Below, one piece after another: positions 1-9,489 of a DNA stretch of 64,000 nucleotides. Numbering within the stretch: position 1 is the stretch's first letter; every line of letters starts with the position of its first letter. The stretch spans positions 124,001 to 188,000 of the forward strand of contig JBMYRH010000006.1 of assembly GCA_049602155.1 (NCBI GenBank), read 5' to 3'. The translations under genes were made by a program, and so were the position numbers. Source of the stretch: JBMYRH01 sp049602155. GTDB taxonomy: Bacteria; Myxococcota_A; UBA9042; PHBI01; JBMYRH01. The notes below the pieces were generated by a model. The model saw nothing but the letters and a program-made list of their open reading frames with translations. It was not told where the DNA came from and searched no databases.

Positions 1-3000
1 TTGCGGTCACCTCCCAGGGGCTGGCGTTGGTGAACGTGCCGGTCGCGTTGCCAGTGGCTCCGTCGATGGTGATCGGGCCCTCGAACGTGCCCGTGAACTC
101 CATTGCGTCGTTCTTGCAAAGCGTGGCGCTGATGTCGAAGTCTGCGTAATCAAGCGACGTCGTGACCTGTGCTGTAATGCACCAAGTCACCGGAGCTGCC
201 GGGCTCTCCCTGCTCAACGTCCCCACAAAATCGACGGTCCCGAAGGCTAGGAACTCCACCTCACCCTCTACTGCGACAGCATCCCAAACGGCTGGGCTGG
301 TATCGCCAAGGATCGTGCAGTCTACGATCGGGTCTTCACCCATGATGACCGGACACATCGCCGAGCAGACGTCATCCTCATCGATGGCGCCGTCACAGTC
401 GTCGTCCTCGCCGTTGCAGATCTCCTCGATGCCCTCTTCGGTCTCTGGACACCCAAGTTGGCCATTGGCCATGCAGGTCAGTACACCGTTTTTGCACTGG
501 TCGCTGTCGTCGCTGTCGCACGCGGTCCCGAATTGATCCGAGAAGTCTTCATCAATCTGACCGTCACAGTCATTATCGAAGCCGTCGCAGGCCTCGAAGG
601 GCTCGACATCGGTGTCGCACGAGAAGCTGTTGCCCGCATCACTGCAGACACGGATGCCGTTGTAGCACTCGTCGCCGTCAGGATCGCAACCTTGACCGAT
701 CTTGAATGTGTCATCTGCGATGCCAGAGCAGTTGTTGTCGACGCCATCACAGGAGGCCTCTTGGGAGCCCTCGTACGCGGGCGTGTAGTCGTGGTAGTTC
801 GGCTCCTGCCAGCCACCGAAGCCAGCGCAGATCTCAAGGGCTCCCTCACACACACCTTTCTGAAGGTCAGCGAGCTCAGCAGTGAGGTTCTCGTCAATTG
901 TGCCGTCACAGTCGTTGTCTAGGCCGTCACACTTCGACTCGTCGGACTGGTATCCCGTGAGCTTGAAGTAGTTGGGCTCCTGCCAGCCGCCTGCGCCATA
1001 GCAGACCTTGACGGACTGGTGGCACACGCCGGTGCTCTTGTCGGCAGGCGGGGCATCGAGGCCCTCGTCGGTCTCACCGTCGCAATCGTTGTCGATGCCA
1101 TCGCACGATAACTCTTCAGCCTCATAGCCGGCGATAGCAGAGAAGTCTGGGTCCACCCAGCCCGCTTGTGCACCGCAGACTTGGCGCACGCCCTCACAGA
1201 CACCCGCATTCTTTAGCACAAAGGGGGCTGTCGCGAGGTTGTCATCTGCGGTGCCGTTGCAATCGTTGTCAATGCCGTCACAGGTCTCGGCTGAACTCTT
1301 GTCCTGGGTACCACCAGGTGCCGTTGCGCAGGTGTAGCCGTCACCGGCGACGTTGCACTCAAGGGCACCACCGATGCACTGGCCGACACCGCAGACCTCT
1401 TGTAGCTGGTTAAAGCCCTCATCCACCTGCCCGTTGCAGTTGTCGTCTTGTCCGGTGCACATCTCGACGAGATCCGTCACGGTCTCGGGACCGCACTGCA
1501 CAAAGGCGGCTGACAGCGTGCACGCCACACGGTTGTCCAGTGCGACGCCACGAGGCTCAAGGAGCCCCTCAAGGAGGAGCACGAGTGCACCACCGTCGAC
1601 GCTCGCGGTGTAGAGCTTCCCGGCCGTCCGGTCGGTGAAGTAGAGCTGCTGACCCAAGACGTCGACCTCAATGTGGCCAGGCTCGATGAGGCCATCGCTG
1701 CCATCGAAGAGGGTGGTCAGGTTGCCGCCATCCAAGTCCGCACGACGGACAGCGTTGTGTGCGGCCTCTGTCCCAGTCTCGGTCCAATAAAGCTTGGCAT
1801 TCGGCCCATCCACGGCGAGGCCTGACGAACGCCCACTAAGGACGAGAACCGATTGCGCGTTGTCGAACGCAGCGATGTCTGCTTCGGTGGTCCCGGCGCT
1901 CATCAGCTTGCCACCCTCGAGGCCCTCCACCCAGTAGATACGGTCGGCGTTGGGGTCGTAAGCAAGGCTGCGGCATTGATTGTTCGTGCATGGTCCGGGC
2001 ACCACGGTCTCGACGTCTGTGCCGTCGAGGTTGGCACGCATGACCCGGGGGTTCCCGGCCTTGCTTGTCCAGTAGAGCTTCTCTCCGCTGACATCGATCG
2101 CAATGCCGTAAGGCGCGGCGAAGGGGTCGTAGAGCACCTTTGAGTCGCTCCCATCGAGCGCCGCCGTCATGATCGTGTCGTCATGATGGGTCCAGAACAT
2201 CCGGCCACGCTTCTTATCGATGACCACAGAGTCCGGGTCGATCCCGGCGACCAGCGTCTGCGTGGCGTCGCCATCAAGGCTGCTCTTCACCAAGCTTCCA
2301 AAGCCGGATTGAGTGGTCGTGACGACGAGGGAGGTCGGCTGGACGTACTCCACACAAGACGCGGGTGTGAGAGCTTGCCCTGTAAACTCGGAGACCACGC
2401 TTTGGATGAGGGCCTCTGAATTACAGGTCCATGTGCCGTTACTGCATTGGTCCGAGTCGTCGCTGTCACATGGGGCGCCGAGGCTCGAGTCGTTGACACA
2501 GCAGACGTTGCAAGCGCCACCGGCCTCCCCCAAAGAGCAGCCGTTGGTGGTCGCGAGCGCCGCCGGATCCGTGAAACCTAGCGCGGCGATTGCAGCACCA
2601 GCGCATGAGCTGTCGCTGTTACACGCTCCGAAGGCAGCGAGGGATTGGCCGATAGCGCCGAGGTCGAGCGGCACACAGGCGCCACTGGCGCATTGGTTGT
2701 CCTCCACGCAGAAGTCGAACGGCTCAAGCTTTGGTTTGCATAGCCCGACGCCGTCTGACTCTAACCCGGTGCAATCGAGGAAGAGGGCGCCTGCCACCTC
2801 CGTGGCGCAGGGCACACAAGCGGCGGTGGGGCCGGCTGGATTGAGGCAGGAGTCACTGCAGTTCTGAACAACCAGCGGGGCGACGTCCTGCAGGCAAGTC
2901 GCACAGGAGAGTGACACGCCCGCAGCAGCCTCAATGCAGCCGATTGTGCACGTGCTTACGTCGTTCTGAGCGAGGCAATTGTCGATACAGCCGAGCGCGA

Positions 3001-6000
3001 CGCCAGCGAGATCGATTGTGCCGAGGGTCGCCACGTCATCGGTAGTGCACGTACCGGAGTTACCGGCCAAGCATTGGTCGCTCTGACATTGAACGTCTCC
3101 ATCGCACTCTTCCTCGTCAGGCTTCTTGTCATGGCAGGTCCCGTCGATGGCACAGAACTCACCCGGATCGCAGTCGGAATGTACGGCGCAACAGCCGGGC
3201 CCCGAGGTCGGCAAGTTACGGCAGGTGTTGTCGTCCGCGCAGATGTCCGCGGTGCAACTCGAGCCGTCGTTACAGTCGAAATCGTTCGTGCAACAGTTGC
3301 CTGGATCATAGACTTGGCAGGTACCAGAAGATGTGCACTGCCACGTCCCGCATGTTGGGCTGCCTGCAGGGAGATCACCACACTGCATTTGGACGAGCGG
3401 ATCGCCAGGGGGGCCTTCGTTACAGCAGGCCTGGAGCGCCTGGTTGGTGCACTCGTTGTTAATGCACGCATCCACTGTGCACGGTGAGCCATCGTCGCAA
3501 TCCACGTTCTCGAAGCAGCACTGCTCGATATCGGGGAAGTGACAGGTGTTGCCGATACAGACGTTCTTCGTGCAAGGCTCACCGTCGTCGCAATCGGCGT
3601 CGTCGCCAAGGCAGCAATCCGGGTTGTCCTCGAAGGCGCACTGGTTAGCAGCCAAGTCGCAGGTGCCGATGAGGCATGGGTTAGCTTCAGGTGCGGGACA
3701 ATCTGAGTCTTCGTCGCAGCATGCTGGTTTCTCGTAGTACTCGCAGAGGTTCAACAGGGGGTTACAGGCGACAGTCTTGCAATCGTCGGGTGCGGGAGGG
3801 CAGTCGACGGTGGCGAGGCAGAAGTTCTCGGCCGGCGGGTTGCTGCAGACGTTGTCGTCGCAGACATCGTTTGTGGCAGCTGTCCCGTCGTCGCAGTCAG
3901 CCTCAGTGTTGCAGCAGGCCTGCCCGGCGGGGAGCACCACGGCCTCGGGGGCCAGGCACTCACCGACACCTGTATCGCAGACGTCCACAGTGCATGCGTC
4001 ACCATCGTCGCAGTGCTCGGGGCCGGTGCAACAGTTGGGGAGGACATTGGGGCTGTATCGGCAGATGCCACCGATACAGCGGTCAAAGTTACAAGGGTTG
4101 TCGTCGACACAGTCGCTATCTGCCGCACAGCAGCCTTCGAGGTGAAGCGGCGTAGCGCACGTGTTTGTGTCGTTGTTACACGTCGACACCGTGCAGGGGT
4201 TGAAGTCTTTGCAGTGCAGGTTGGAGGTGCAGCAATCTGCGAGCATCCCCTCTTCACATCGGCTGTCAGCGTTACAGAAGCCTACACCGCAAAGCCCTAG
4301 GTCCTCCGAGACTGAGCAGGTCGGGTCGACGATGCCTTGGTACGCGCCAGTGTTGGGGTGCTTCGGGCTGCCCTTGACGTTCACCGCGTAGGAGTACGAG
4401 CCATTGAAGGCGATGTTCGAGGACTGGCCGGCGGCCACCCAGTTGGCCTTGTCGTTGTTATCCTTGTAAGGGTGCGTCAACTCCATTGAGTGGCCCGCAA
4501 TAATCGGCCAACTCTCGTTGTAGACGACGCTGTCGATGATGACGTTCGCAGAGTCTCGCAAGGCCAGCACCCAGTCGCCGTCCAAGCCTGTGGCCGGATC
4601 CGGCAACTCGACAGCGAAGCCGTCGTAGATGTAGTGCGGCTTCAAGAACCCATCCGTGGCGGGGTTCGTCGTACGGGCGAGGAGGTAGATGCCGCCCGGC
4701 ACGACCTTCGTAGAGTTATAGCCGAACACGTTGTCCGGGCCGATGGTGTGACTCCCCGTGGACGTCTCAAGCGTCCAACCCATAAGGTCGACGACGTCGT
4801 CTGAGGCGTTGTAAAGCTCGATGTATTCGCCAGTGCTGTCAGGGATAGCGCCGGCGGCGACCATCAGCTCGTTAATCACGATGGCGCTGGTCTGTGGGAG
4901 GTCACAGTGCTCAGGATCGTCGAAGTGGACACAGGTGTTGTTGTCACAAGTGTCGATAGTCGATGGGTCGCCATCGTCGCAGTCCGCGGCGTGGACACAG
5001 CAATCGGAGAGCGCTGGGTCGTCGTCATGCCGACATATGCCGGCTCCGTTCTCTAGACCGTTCTCAAAGTCGCAAGAGTCCAGGGTGCACGGATTGCCAT
5101 CGTTGCACATGCTGTCTTCTGTGCAGCAGTCAGCAATCATCGGGCCGTAGCGGCAGTATTGCAGGCCACTGTGGCTCTTGTAGCACATGTAGGCAGTACA
5201 CAGGTCGTCCGGCGCGCACTCCTCGGCGTTGTTCGGCGGGATCCCTACATCGTTGCAGCAACCCGGGAGCGCGCTGTCTTCGTAGATGCATGTCTTCGTG
5301 GGCCCGTCACAGATCTCGATGGTGCAGTAGAGGCCATCATCGCAGTCGCTATCTAGGGTGCAGCAGCCTTCCGTGTTCTCGTGGATGCATTGACCATCTG
5401 CACCACAAGAGTCCGTCGTGCACGTGGAGTCGTCGACACAGTCGGCATCACTGATGCACTCCGCGCAGGTGTTATCGATGCAGTACTCGCCATAGCCGCA
5501 CTCTAGGTCGTTGTCACAGCAGCCGCTGCCTACGGGCCCGTACTTGCACGTGCCAGCCGCACCACACGCCTGGTTCGAGCAGATGAGGCCGTCCTCGCAT
5601 TGAGCTTCGCCATCTCCGCCGACACCGTCGCACTCCGCTTCCACACGCACATAGATTTGATCGAGGCTTGAGGGGGTGTCCGCGAGGATCTCGCCGTCAT
5701 CGGTGACCAACCGTACGACGAGGTGCCGACGGCCCATCGGGACATCGAGCATCAGGTAGGAGTCGGCCGTGGTGACCGTCTCCATCTCTTCACCGTCGAG
5801 GTAGTAGCGCAGGTGATGCCCAGTCTCGGAGACCTCTGCGTTCGTGACCTCGATGTCCAAGACCACCACGACACCGCTCGAGCCGGCAGGGAGTGTGTAG
5901 ATCTTGTTGTTGATGGGCGAAAGGATCGAGACAGTCGGCGCGGTGGTCGAAGCCCCCAACGGCGCTGTCATCGTCTCCGCTACGCCGACGGTAGTGTCCG

Positions 6001-6130
6001 TCGTCGCATCGTTGGTCGCCGCGGATTGCGGTTCTGGCTTTGGCGTCGACTCAGTACTGCTGCAGGCGGATATTAAAAACGCTGCACATACGACAGTCGA
6101 AAACTTGGCGATGCTGGTCAGGCCTCGCAT
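1..6130 (-). CDS. Giant Cys-rich mosaic lipoprotein (C-terminus outside window)
   Basis: The frame is open from an ATG at 6130 to the window edge (2043 codons, no stop). A Shine-Dalgarno GAGGGGG lies about 6 bases before the ATG. Residues 1-23 form a lipoprotein signal ending LISAC, so an outer-membrane or surface lipoprotein is likely. In order I see: an Ig-like beta region (about 57-147); Cys-rich repeats of the form DCDDGxxCTxDxC (about 150-405); a lamin-tail domain starting INELMVAAG with GEYIELYN (about 417-590); more Cys repeats (about 600-1250); a YWTD/LDL-receptor class B propeller (about 1265-1540, motifs LYWTS, IYWVEG, VMRANLDGTD); four or more MopE-like repeats CDGxDNDCDGxxDE (about 1560-1930); then a beta-rich segment. 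Mosaics of these domains are common in predatory and marine Myxococcota and are thought to bind surfaces, Ca2+ or metals. The ligand is unknown. No partner gene is evident. Confidence 0.93.
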   Translation of the reverse strand, partial: MRGLTSIAKFSTVVCAAFLISACSSTESTPKPEPQSAATNDATTDTTVGVAETMTAPLGASTTAPTVSILSPINNKIYTLPAGSSGVVVVLDIEVTNAEVSETGHHLRYYLDGEEMETVTTADSYLMLDVPMGRRHLVVRLVTDDGEILADTPSSLDQIYVRVEAECDGVGGDGEAQCEDGLICSNQACGAAGTCKYGPVGSGCCDNDLECGYGEYCIDNTCAECISDADCVDDSTCTTDSCGADGQCIHENTEGCCTLDSDCDDGLYCTIEICDGPTKTCIYEDSALPGCCNDVGIPPNNAEECAPDDLCTAYMCYKSHSGLQYCRYGPMIADCCTEDSMCNDGNPCTLDSCDFENGLENGAGICRHDDDPALSDCCVHAADCDDGDPSTIDTCDNNTCVHFDDPEHCDLPQTSAIVINELMVAAGAIPDSTGEYIELYNASDDVVDLMGWTLETSTGSHTIGPDNVFGYNSTKVVPGGIYLLARTTNPATDGFLKPHYIYDGFAVELPDPATGLDGDWVLALRDSANVIIDSVVYNESWPIIAGHSMELTHPYKDNNDKANWVAAGQSSNIAFNGSYSYAVNVKGSPKHPNTGAYQGIVDPTCSVSEDLGLCGVGFCNADSRCEEGMLADCCTSNLHCKDFNPCTVSTCNNDTNTCATPLHLEGCCAADSDCVDDNPCNFDRCIGGICRYSPNVLPNCCTGPEHCDDGDACTVDVCDTGVGECLAPEAVVLPAGQACCNTEADCDDGTAATNDVCDDNVCSNPPAENFCLATVDCPPAPDDCKTVACNPLLNLCEYYEKPACCDEDSDCPAPEANPCLIGTCDLAANQCAFEDNPDCCLGDDADCDDGEPCTKNVCIGNTCHFPDIEQCCFENVDCDDGSPCTVDACINNECTNQALQACCNEGPPGDPLVQMQCGDLPAGSPTCGTWQCTSSGTCQVYDPGNCCTNDFDCNDGSSCTADICADDNTCRNLPTSGPGCCAVHSDCDPGEFCAIDGTCHDKKPDEEECDGDVQCQSDQCLAGNSGTCTTDDVATLGTIDLAGVALGCIDNCLAQNDVSTCTIGCIEAAAGVSLSCATCLQDVAPLVVQNCSDSCLNPAGPTAACVPCATEVAGALFLDCTGLESDGVGLCKPKLEPFDFCVEDNQCASGACVPLDLGAIGQSLAAFGACNSDSSCAGAAIAALGFTDPAALATTNGCSLGEAGGACNVCCVNDSSLGAPCDSDDSDQCSNGTWTCNSEALIQSVVSEFTGQALTPASCVEYVQPTSLVVTTTQSGFGSLVKSSLDGDATQTLVAGIDPDSVVIDKKRGRMFWTHHDDTIMTAALDGSDSKVLYDPFAAPYGIAIDVSGEKLYWTSKAGNPRVMRANLDGTDVETVVPGPCTNNQCRSLAYDPNADRIYWVEGLEGGKLMSAGTTEADIAAFDNAQSVLVLSGRSSGLAVDGPNAKLYWTETGTEAAHNAVRRADLDGGNLTTLFDGSDGLIEPGHIEVDVLGQQLYFTDRTAGKLYTASVDGGALVLLLEGLLEPRGVALDNRVACTLSAAFVQCGPETVTDLVEMCTGQDDNCNGQVDEGFNQLQEVCGVGQCIGGALECNVAGDGYTCATAPGGTQDKSSAETCDGIDNDCNGTADDNLATAPFVLKNAGVCEGVRQVCGAQAGWVDPDFSAIAGYEAEELSCDGIDNDCDGETDEGLDAPPADKSTGVCHQSVKVCYGAGGWQEPNYFKLTGYQSDESKCDGLDNDCDGTIDENLTAELADLQKGVCEGALEICAGFGGWQEPNYHDYTPAYEGSQEASCDGVDNNCSGIADDTFKIGQGCDPDGDECYNGIRVCSDAGNSFSCDTDVEPFEACDGFDNDCDGQIDEDFSDQFGTACDSDDSDQCKNGVLTCMANGQLGCPETEEGIEEICNGEDDDCDGAIDEDDVCSAMCPVIMGEDPIVDCTILGDTSPAVWDAVAVEGEVEFLAFGTVDFVGTLSRESPAAPVTWCITAQVTTSLDYADFDISATLCKNDAMEFTGTFEGPITIDGATGNATGTFTNASPWEVTA

Positions 6131-6366
6131 GATGTCCCCCTCAGGGTGTCTTTCATTGCAGTTGCGCCACTCGTAGAACAGCGCAGAAATCATGTCCGCA
6201 CAGTCCCCCTCGACGCGCGCACGTGAAAACTCGGCTTTCATAAGGTATCAAAAACTGCTGCGAGTCCGAACCTTAAAACGGCGAAATTGCGCACGCCATG
6301 TAATCTTAAGCGCTGACTTAACCTTGGCGCCGACCTCGGTCATCACCGGCCAGAAAAGGCTGTGCC
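6131..6366. other. Intergenic region upstream of the giant lipoprotein gene
   Basis: This 236-base gap separates two minus-strand genes. It is more AT-rich than its surroundings near 6230-6310 and must hold the promoter of the lipoprotein gene. I found no hairpin or coding frame I would defend. Confidence 0.4.
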
Positions 6367-7425
6367 CTACGCGCTTTGCCCTACAATGGCGTTGACGTGT
6401 GCCGAGAAGAGAATCTCGTCACCGGTCACACGGTACCCGCAATCAAGCGCAGTGTTGATCATGGCGCGTCCATCGAGGCGGACCCGCCCGGTCACCTGCT
6501 GCGCCAGTCCGATCTGGCCATGCAATGCAGCTCGGATGAGGTGCGACCCCACATTGGGGGGCGCCTTGGGTGACACGAAAGTGTCACGGACGTAAGCGTA
6601 CGGGGATGAGGATGAGCCCTGAAGGGCATGCGTCGCGACGGCGCTGGCGTGAAACCCGACGACGCGTCCGCGCCAAAGAGCCACGACCGCGGTATCCGCG
6701 TAGTCAGTTGTGATGCAGTTGGTGATTCGCTGCATCACATATGCTCGCCGTGCCTGTTCGGGCAGCACCGGATCATACTCCGGCCAACAATACGCACCGA
6801 TTTGTCGGCTCACCGCCGCCAGTTCCCCCAAATGTTCTGGCGTGGCGTCCACGCATGTCAGCCCAGCGGGGAAGGGTGCAAGCTCTTGCGGCAACCGTCG
6901 TGTGTCACAGGTGATTTGCGTCGACACCCAGCGAACTCGGAAGCCCAGCGCCTGCAACGCCTCAATGGCTTCGTAGGCGCCTGCCCTTTGAGCGACTCGG
7001 ACGTGCTGGATCCCTAGCCTGGCCGCTGCGTTGATCGCCTTGGGGACGAGGATACGGATTGCCTCCGCACACTGCTGACCCTCGAGGCCTATCGTCGCCA
7101 TCGGGAGGCCAAAGAACGAAGTGTCCCACGGGAGCGATGACAGCCAAGCTCCTGCAATGCGGCCATCGCTGTGCGAAATCGCCCAACGCTCCTCACCGCC
7201 CATGAGCCGCCCTAAGCTGAGCTCAGCGTGAGCGGTCGGTCGCAGGGTGAGATCCCAGGACGTGGTGGCATGACCGAGCGCCCCCCAAGCAGGCAACGCA
7301 GACCGTAACGTCTCGTCCAGCGGTGCGGCTGACCAGGTCATGACGCCTCGCCTGAGGCGGCATCCGAAGCGAGCCAGGTGTGGACGTGGCCAAGGCGTGA
7401 CAGCAGCATCCGCGAACGATAGCAC
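6367..7425 (-). CDS. GNAT-family acetyltransferase-like protein
   Basis: 352 residues. The segment LPWDTSFFG (about residue 100) resembles the PWDS-FG motif of the WecD/dTDP-fucosamine acetyltransferase group. The C-terminal half (VVALWRGRVVGFHA, then a helix with VGSHLIRAAL, then DCGYRV) has the strand, pyrophosphate-binding helix and terminal strand expected of a GNAT fold. By family it would transfer an acyl group from acyl-CoA to an amine, perhaps on a sugar nucleotide; the substrate is unknown. It is divergent from the membrane protein at 7452 with only 26 bases between the two starts, so the promoters overlap. The first 30 residues fit the family poorly, and the true start may be the internal Met near residue 29 (MTWSAAPL). 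Fold call fairly confident, function not. Confidence 0.7.
   Translation of the reverse strand: MLSFADAAVTPWPRPHLARFGCRLRRGVMTWSAAPLDETLRSALPAWGALGHATTSWDLTLRPTAHAELSLGRLMGGEERWAISHSDGRIAGAWLSSLPWDTSFFGLPMATIGLEGQQCAEAIRILVPKAINAAARLGIQHVRVAQRAGAYEAIEALQALGFRVRWVSTQITCDTRRLPQELAPFPAGLTCVDATPEHLGELAAVSRQIGAYCWPEYDPVLPEQARRAYVMQRITNCITTDYADTAVVALWRGRVVGFHASAVATHALQGSSSSPYAYVRDTFVSPKAPPNVGSHLIRAALHGQIGLAQQVTGRVRLDGRAMINTALDCGYRVTGDEILFSAHVNAIVGQSA
7397..7425 (+). promoter_or_regulatory. Predicted promoter for the 7452 membrane protein
   Basis: GTGACA (7397-7402), a 17-base spacer, then TAGCAC (7420-7425). A start near 7432 would leave a 20-base leader containing GGAG before the ATG at 7452. It lies inside the first codons of the divergent acetyltransferase gene. 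Confidence 0.45.
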
Positions 7426-7451
7426 AGCTGGACCTCGCAGCGGAGTTCATC

Positions 7452-8927
7452 ATGTATTATGACCGCATGGCAGACGAGCTACAGGACAGGAGAGGGTGGG
7501 GGGTCATCGCCCTTGTGGCGGTCAGCGTTGTGAGCGTATTTGGGCTTGTGCTTGCCCCGGCAGCGAATGATTACTTCTTCCTGTTCGACGATTACAAGCT
7601 CGTGGGGCAGGCACTTGAATTGCCCACATGGATGCTCGCGGTTCAGCCGCATTTCCATTATTTCCGGCCCCTCGTCCACCTGGTGCTGTCGCTTGAGGCG
7701 ATGGCCTTTGGCTGGTCATCGCCGTGGGGCTATGCGTGGGCCGGACTGCTCTGTCACATCGTCAACAGCGGCTTGCTGGGCACACTGCTTTGGCGCGTCG
7801 GGTGGGCGCCGTGGAGGGCCACTGCGGCGGCGGGGCTCTTTTGCCTCGCTCCATGGCCCATGGAGGCTCTCTTTTGGGCGTCCTGCCGCTTCGAGCTCTT
7901 GGCCTGCTGCGTGATGTTGGCTGCGAGTCACGTGGCCTGGAGCTTCTCTAATGAGCCCGGTCGACCCGGTCTCAAGGTGCTTTTTGGGCTCCTAGTGCTG
8001 GCCTCTTGTCTGTGTAAAGAGACTGCGGCTGCTGCTTGGGTCGGGGTCCTCTTGGGAGGCCAGTGCGCGACAGGACAATGGCGCAGCCTGTCTGCGGGTC
8101 GCTTGCGGCCCGTGCTTTGGAGCGCCCTTGCGCTCTATCTAGGGCTTAGGTTTGTCGTCATGGTGGCCTTTGCGGGCGGTGATCCCCTAGGAGGTCACCG
8201 CGGTAATGTCGTCGCCTTGTTGTTAGGTAGCGGCACGTTGTCGAACTTGGGCAGCCATCTGCAGTCGCTCGTGCTGCCAATGCTCCCGGACGGAGCAAAT
8301 GGGCTGCATCTCGCCTATGGCGCGGTCATGCTTTTGGGGGTTGCGGGGGGCCTTCGTGGCGCGATGCGGGCGTCCATAGGGGCGCTTTTGGCGGCCTCCA
8401 TGGCGCTCCTTCCCGCACTTTGGATCGCTCGGGAGCCGTCGAGCCTGGCAGGGGGGCGCTTGCTCTACCTCCCCGGACTATTCTTGGTCGTCATGGTGAG
8501 CTATGGCTGGTCGTGCGCAGTGCGGGACCTGCCATGGCGCCGTGCGTGCTTCGGAGGGCTATTTGCCATCGCGGTCGCCATTTGCGGCCTGAGCGCTCAT
8601 CAACAGGCGCGGGTTTGGCGCTCCGGCTACGCGGTGGCCCGCGCAGCGATGCACGAATATGCCGCACTGGATGTCCCAGCCGGGCCGAGGCACATTACGA
8701 ATATGCCCTTCGTGATGCGAGAGGGGCCCTATCTCCTCAAACCATATGCTTTCGTGTGGTACGGAGGGCGGCGCACAGCGCATACGATTACAGCGACGCC
8801 ATCGATCTACGAGATGGCCAGCGATGGAGCGAGGCCATTGACGCGCTGGGCCAAGCGGCAGGTGGATGTGCCTAGGGGGGCTCATCGCATCGAACTCAAG
8901 TTTAACGCTCGTGGCCCGAACCGCTAA
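7452..8927 (+). CDS. Multi-pass membrane protein, GT-C glycosyltransferase-like
   Basis: 491 residues with about 9-11 hydrophobic segments spread over the whole length. The first periplasmic loop carries FLFDDYKLVGQ followed by HFHYFRPLVHLVLSL. An acidic DD pair and an aromatic-RPL motif after the first membrane helix is the layout of lipid-linked GT-C transferases and of the Tmtc/O-mannosyltransferase-like group. The inferred role is moving a sugar from a polyprenyl-phosphate donor in the inner membrane. A polyprenol-phosphate mannose synthase occurs at 62253 but is not linked. The start was chosen because GGAG lies 7 bases before ATG 7452. The last 26 bases overlap the convergent gene at 8902. 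A non-enzymatic membrane protein is not excluded. Confidence 0.65.
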   Translation: MYYDRMADELQDRRGWGVIALVAVSVVSVFGLVLAPAANDYFFLFDDYKLVGQALELPTWMLAVQPHFHYFRPLVHLVLSLEAMAFGWSSPWGYAWAGLLCHIVNSGLLGTLLWRVGWAPWRATAAAGLFCLAPWPMEALFWASCRFELLACCVMLAASHVAWSFSNEPGRPGLKVLFGLLVLASCLCKETAAAAWVGVLLGGQCATGQWRSLSAGRLRPVLWSALALYLGLRFVVMVAFAGGDPLGGHRGNVVALLLGSGTLSNLGSHLQSLVLPMLPDGANGLHLAYGAVMLLGVAGGLRGAMRASIGALLAASMALLPALWIAREPSSLAGGRLLYLPGLFLVVMVSYGWSCAVRDLPWRRACFGGLFAIAVAICGLSAHQQARVWRSGYAVARAAMHEYAALDVPAGPRHITNMPFVMREGPYLLKPYAFVWYGGRRTAHTITATPSIYEMASDGARPLTRWAKRQVDVPRGAHRIELKFNARGPNR

Positions 8928-9489
8928 TCCGACGGAGGATGCGCTGCATGAGTTGGCCGAATGCTCCGCGCTGTACGTCGGACTGCGGAACGAGCGCGAG
9001 GCTCTTCAGCTTGAAGTCCTCCCTGCCGCAGTCTAGGTCCATCTCATTTAACCGCTGGTCGAGGGCCCAGCGTCCCTGGACCGCTTCGATTGGCATGGCG
9101 TCGGTGAAGCTACGGACCACAAACCGACCGAGCGTCTGGGTGAAGACGTTCGAAGTCAGCATGAACGTCTGGTCACAGGAACCGCCAAAAAAGGCCCGCT
9201 GGCTCCACTCATACAAGAAGCGCGCTGGAGGGGGCTTCTTTACGTCGGGGCGGATGATGTAGAGCACGGGAGCTTGCCAGTGCTCCGCGACCTCACGAAA
9301 CCCCTCCACTGCAGCGTCGAGGTAATTCAACCCTGGCGAGAGAATCGCGTGGTTCTCTAGGACCCGTTTGCCTGGGCGGATCCTGCTATACACATCCGGC
9401 CCAATTCGGAACACTGGGCCCTCGTGGGCGTCTTTGTCGATCCACTCAAGCTGCCATTTGCCGTCGGGGCCGGGCCTGTGCTTGCTCAT
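8902..9489 (-). CDS. Hypothetical protein coupled to radical SAM gene
   Basis: 195 residues, not recognised. It has no signal peptide or membrane helix, so it should be cytoplasmic. The middle (about 30-130) alternates strands and helices (HAILSPGLNYLDAAVEGFREVAEHW, APVLYIIRPDV, FMLTSNVFTQTLGRF) in a way that recalls STAS/SpoIIAA-like folds, but this is only an impression. Its ATG overlaps the TGA of the upstream radical SAM gene by 4 bases, so the two are translationally coupled and probably work together. The 3' end overlaps the convergent membrane-protein gene by 26 bases. Confidence 0.75.
   Translation of the reverse strand: MSKHRPGPDGKWQLEWIDKDAHEGPVFRIGPDVYSRIRPGKRVLENHAILSPGLNYLDAAVEGFREVAEHWQAPVLYIIRPDVKKPPPARFLYEWSQRAFFGGSCDQTFMLTSNVFTQTLGRFVVRSFTDAMPIEAVQGRWALDQRLNEMDLDCGREDFKLKSLALVPQSDVQRGAFGQLMQRILRRISGSGHER

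Noticed and set aside
1..5400. CRISPR-like or satellite periodicity
   Set aside because: The periodicity comes from protein repeats (Cys modules, MopE motifs) with diverged codons. There are no identical direct repeats with unique spacers.
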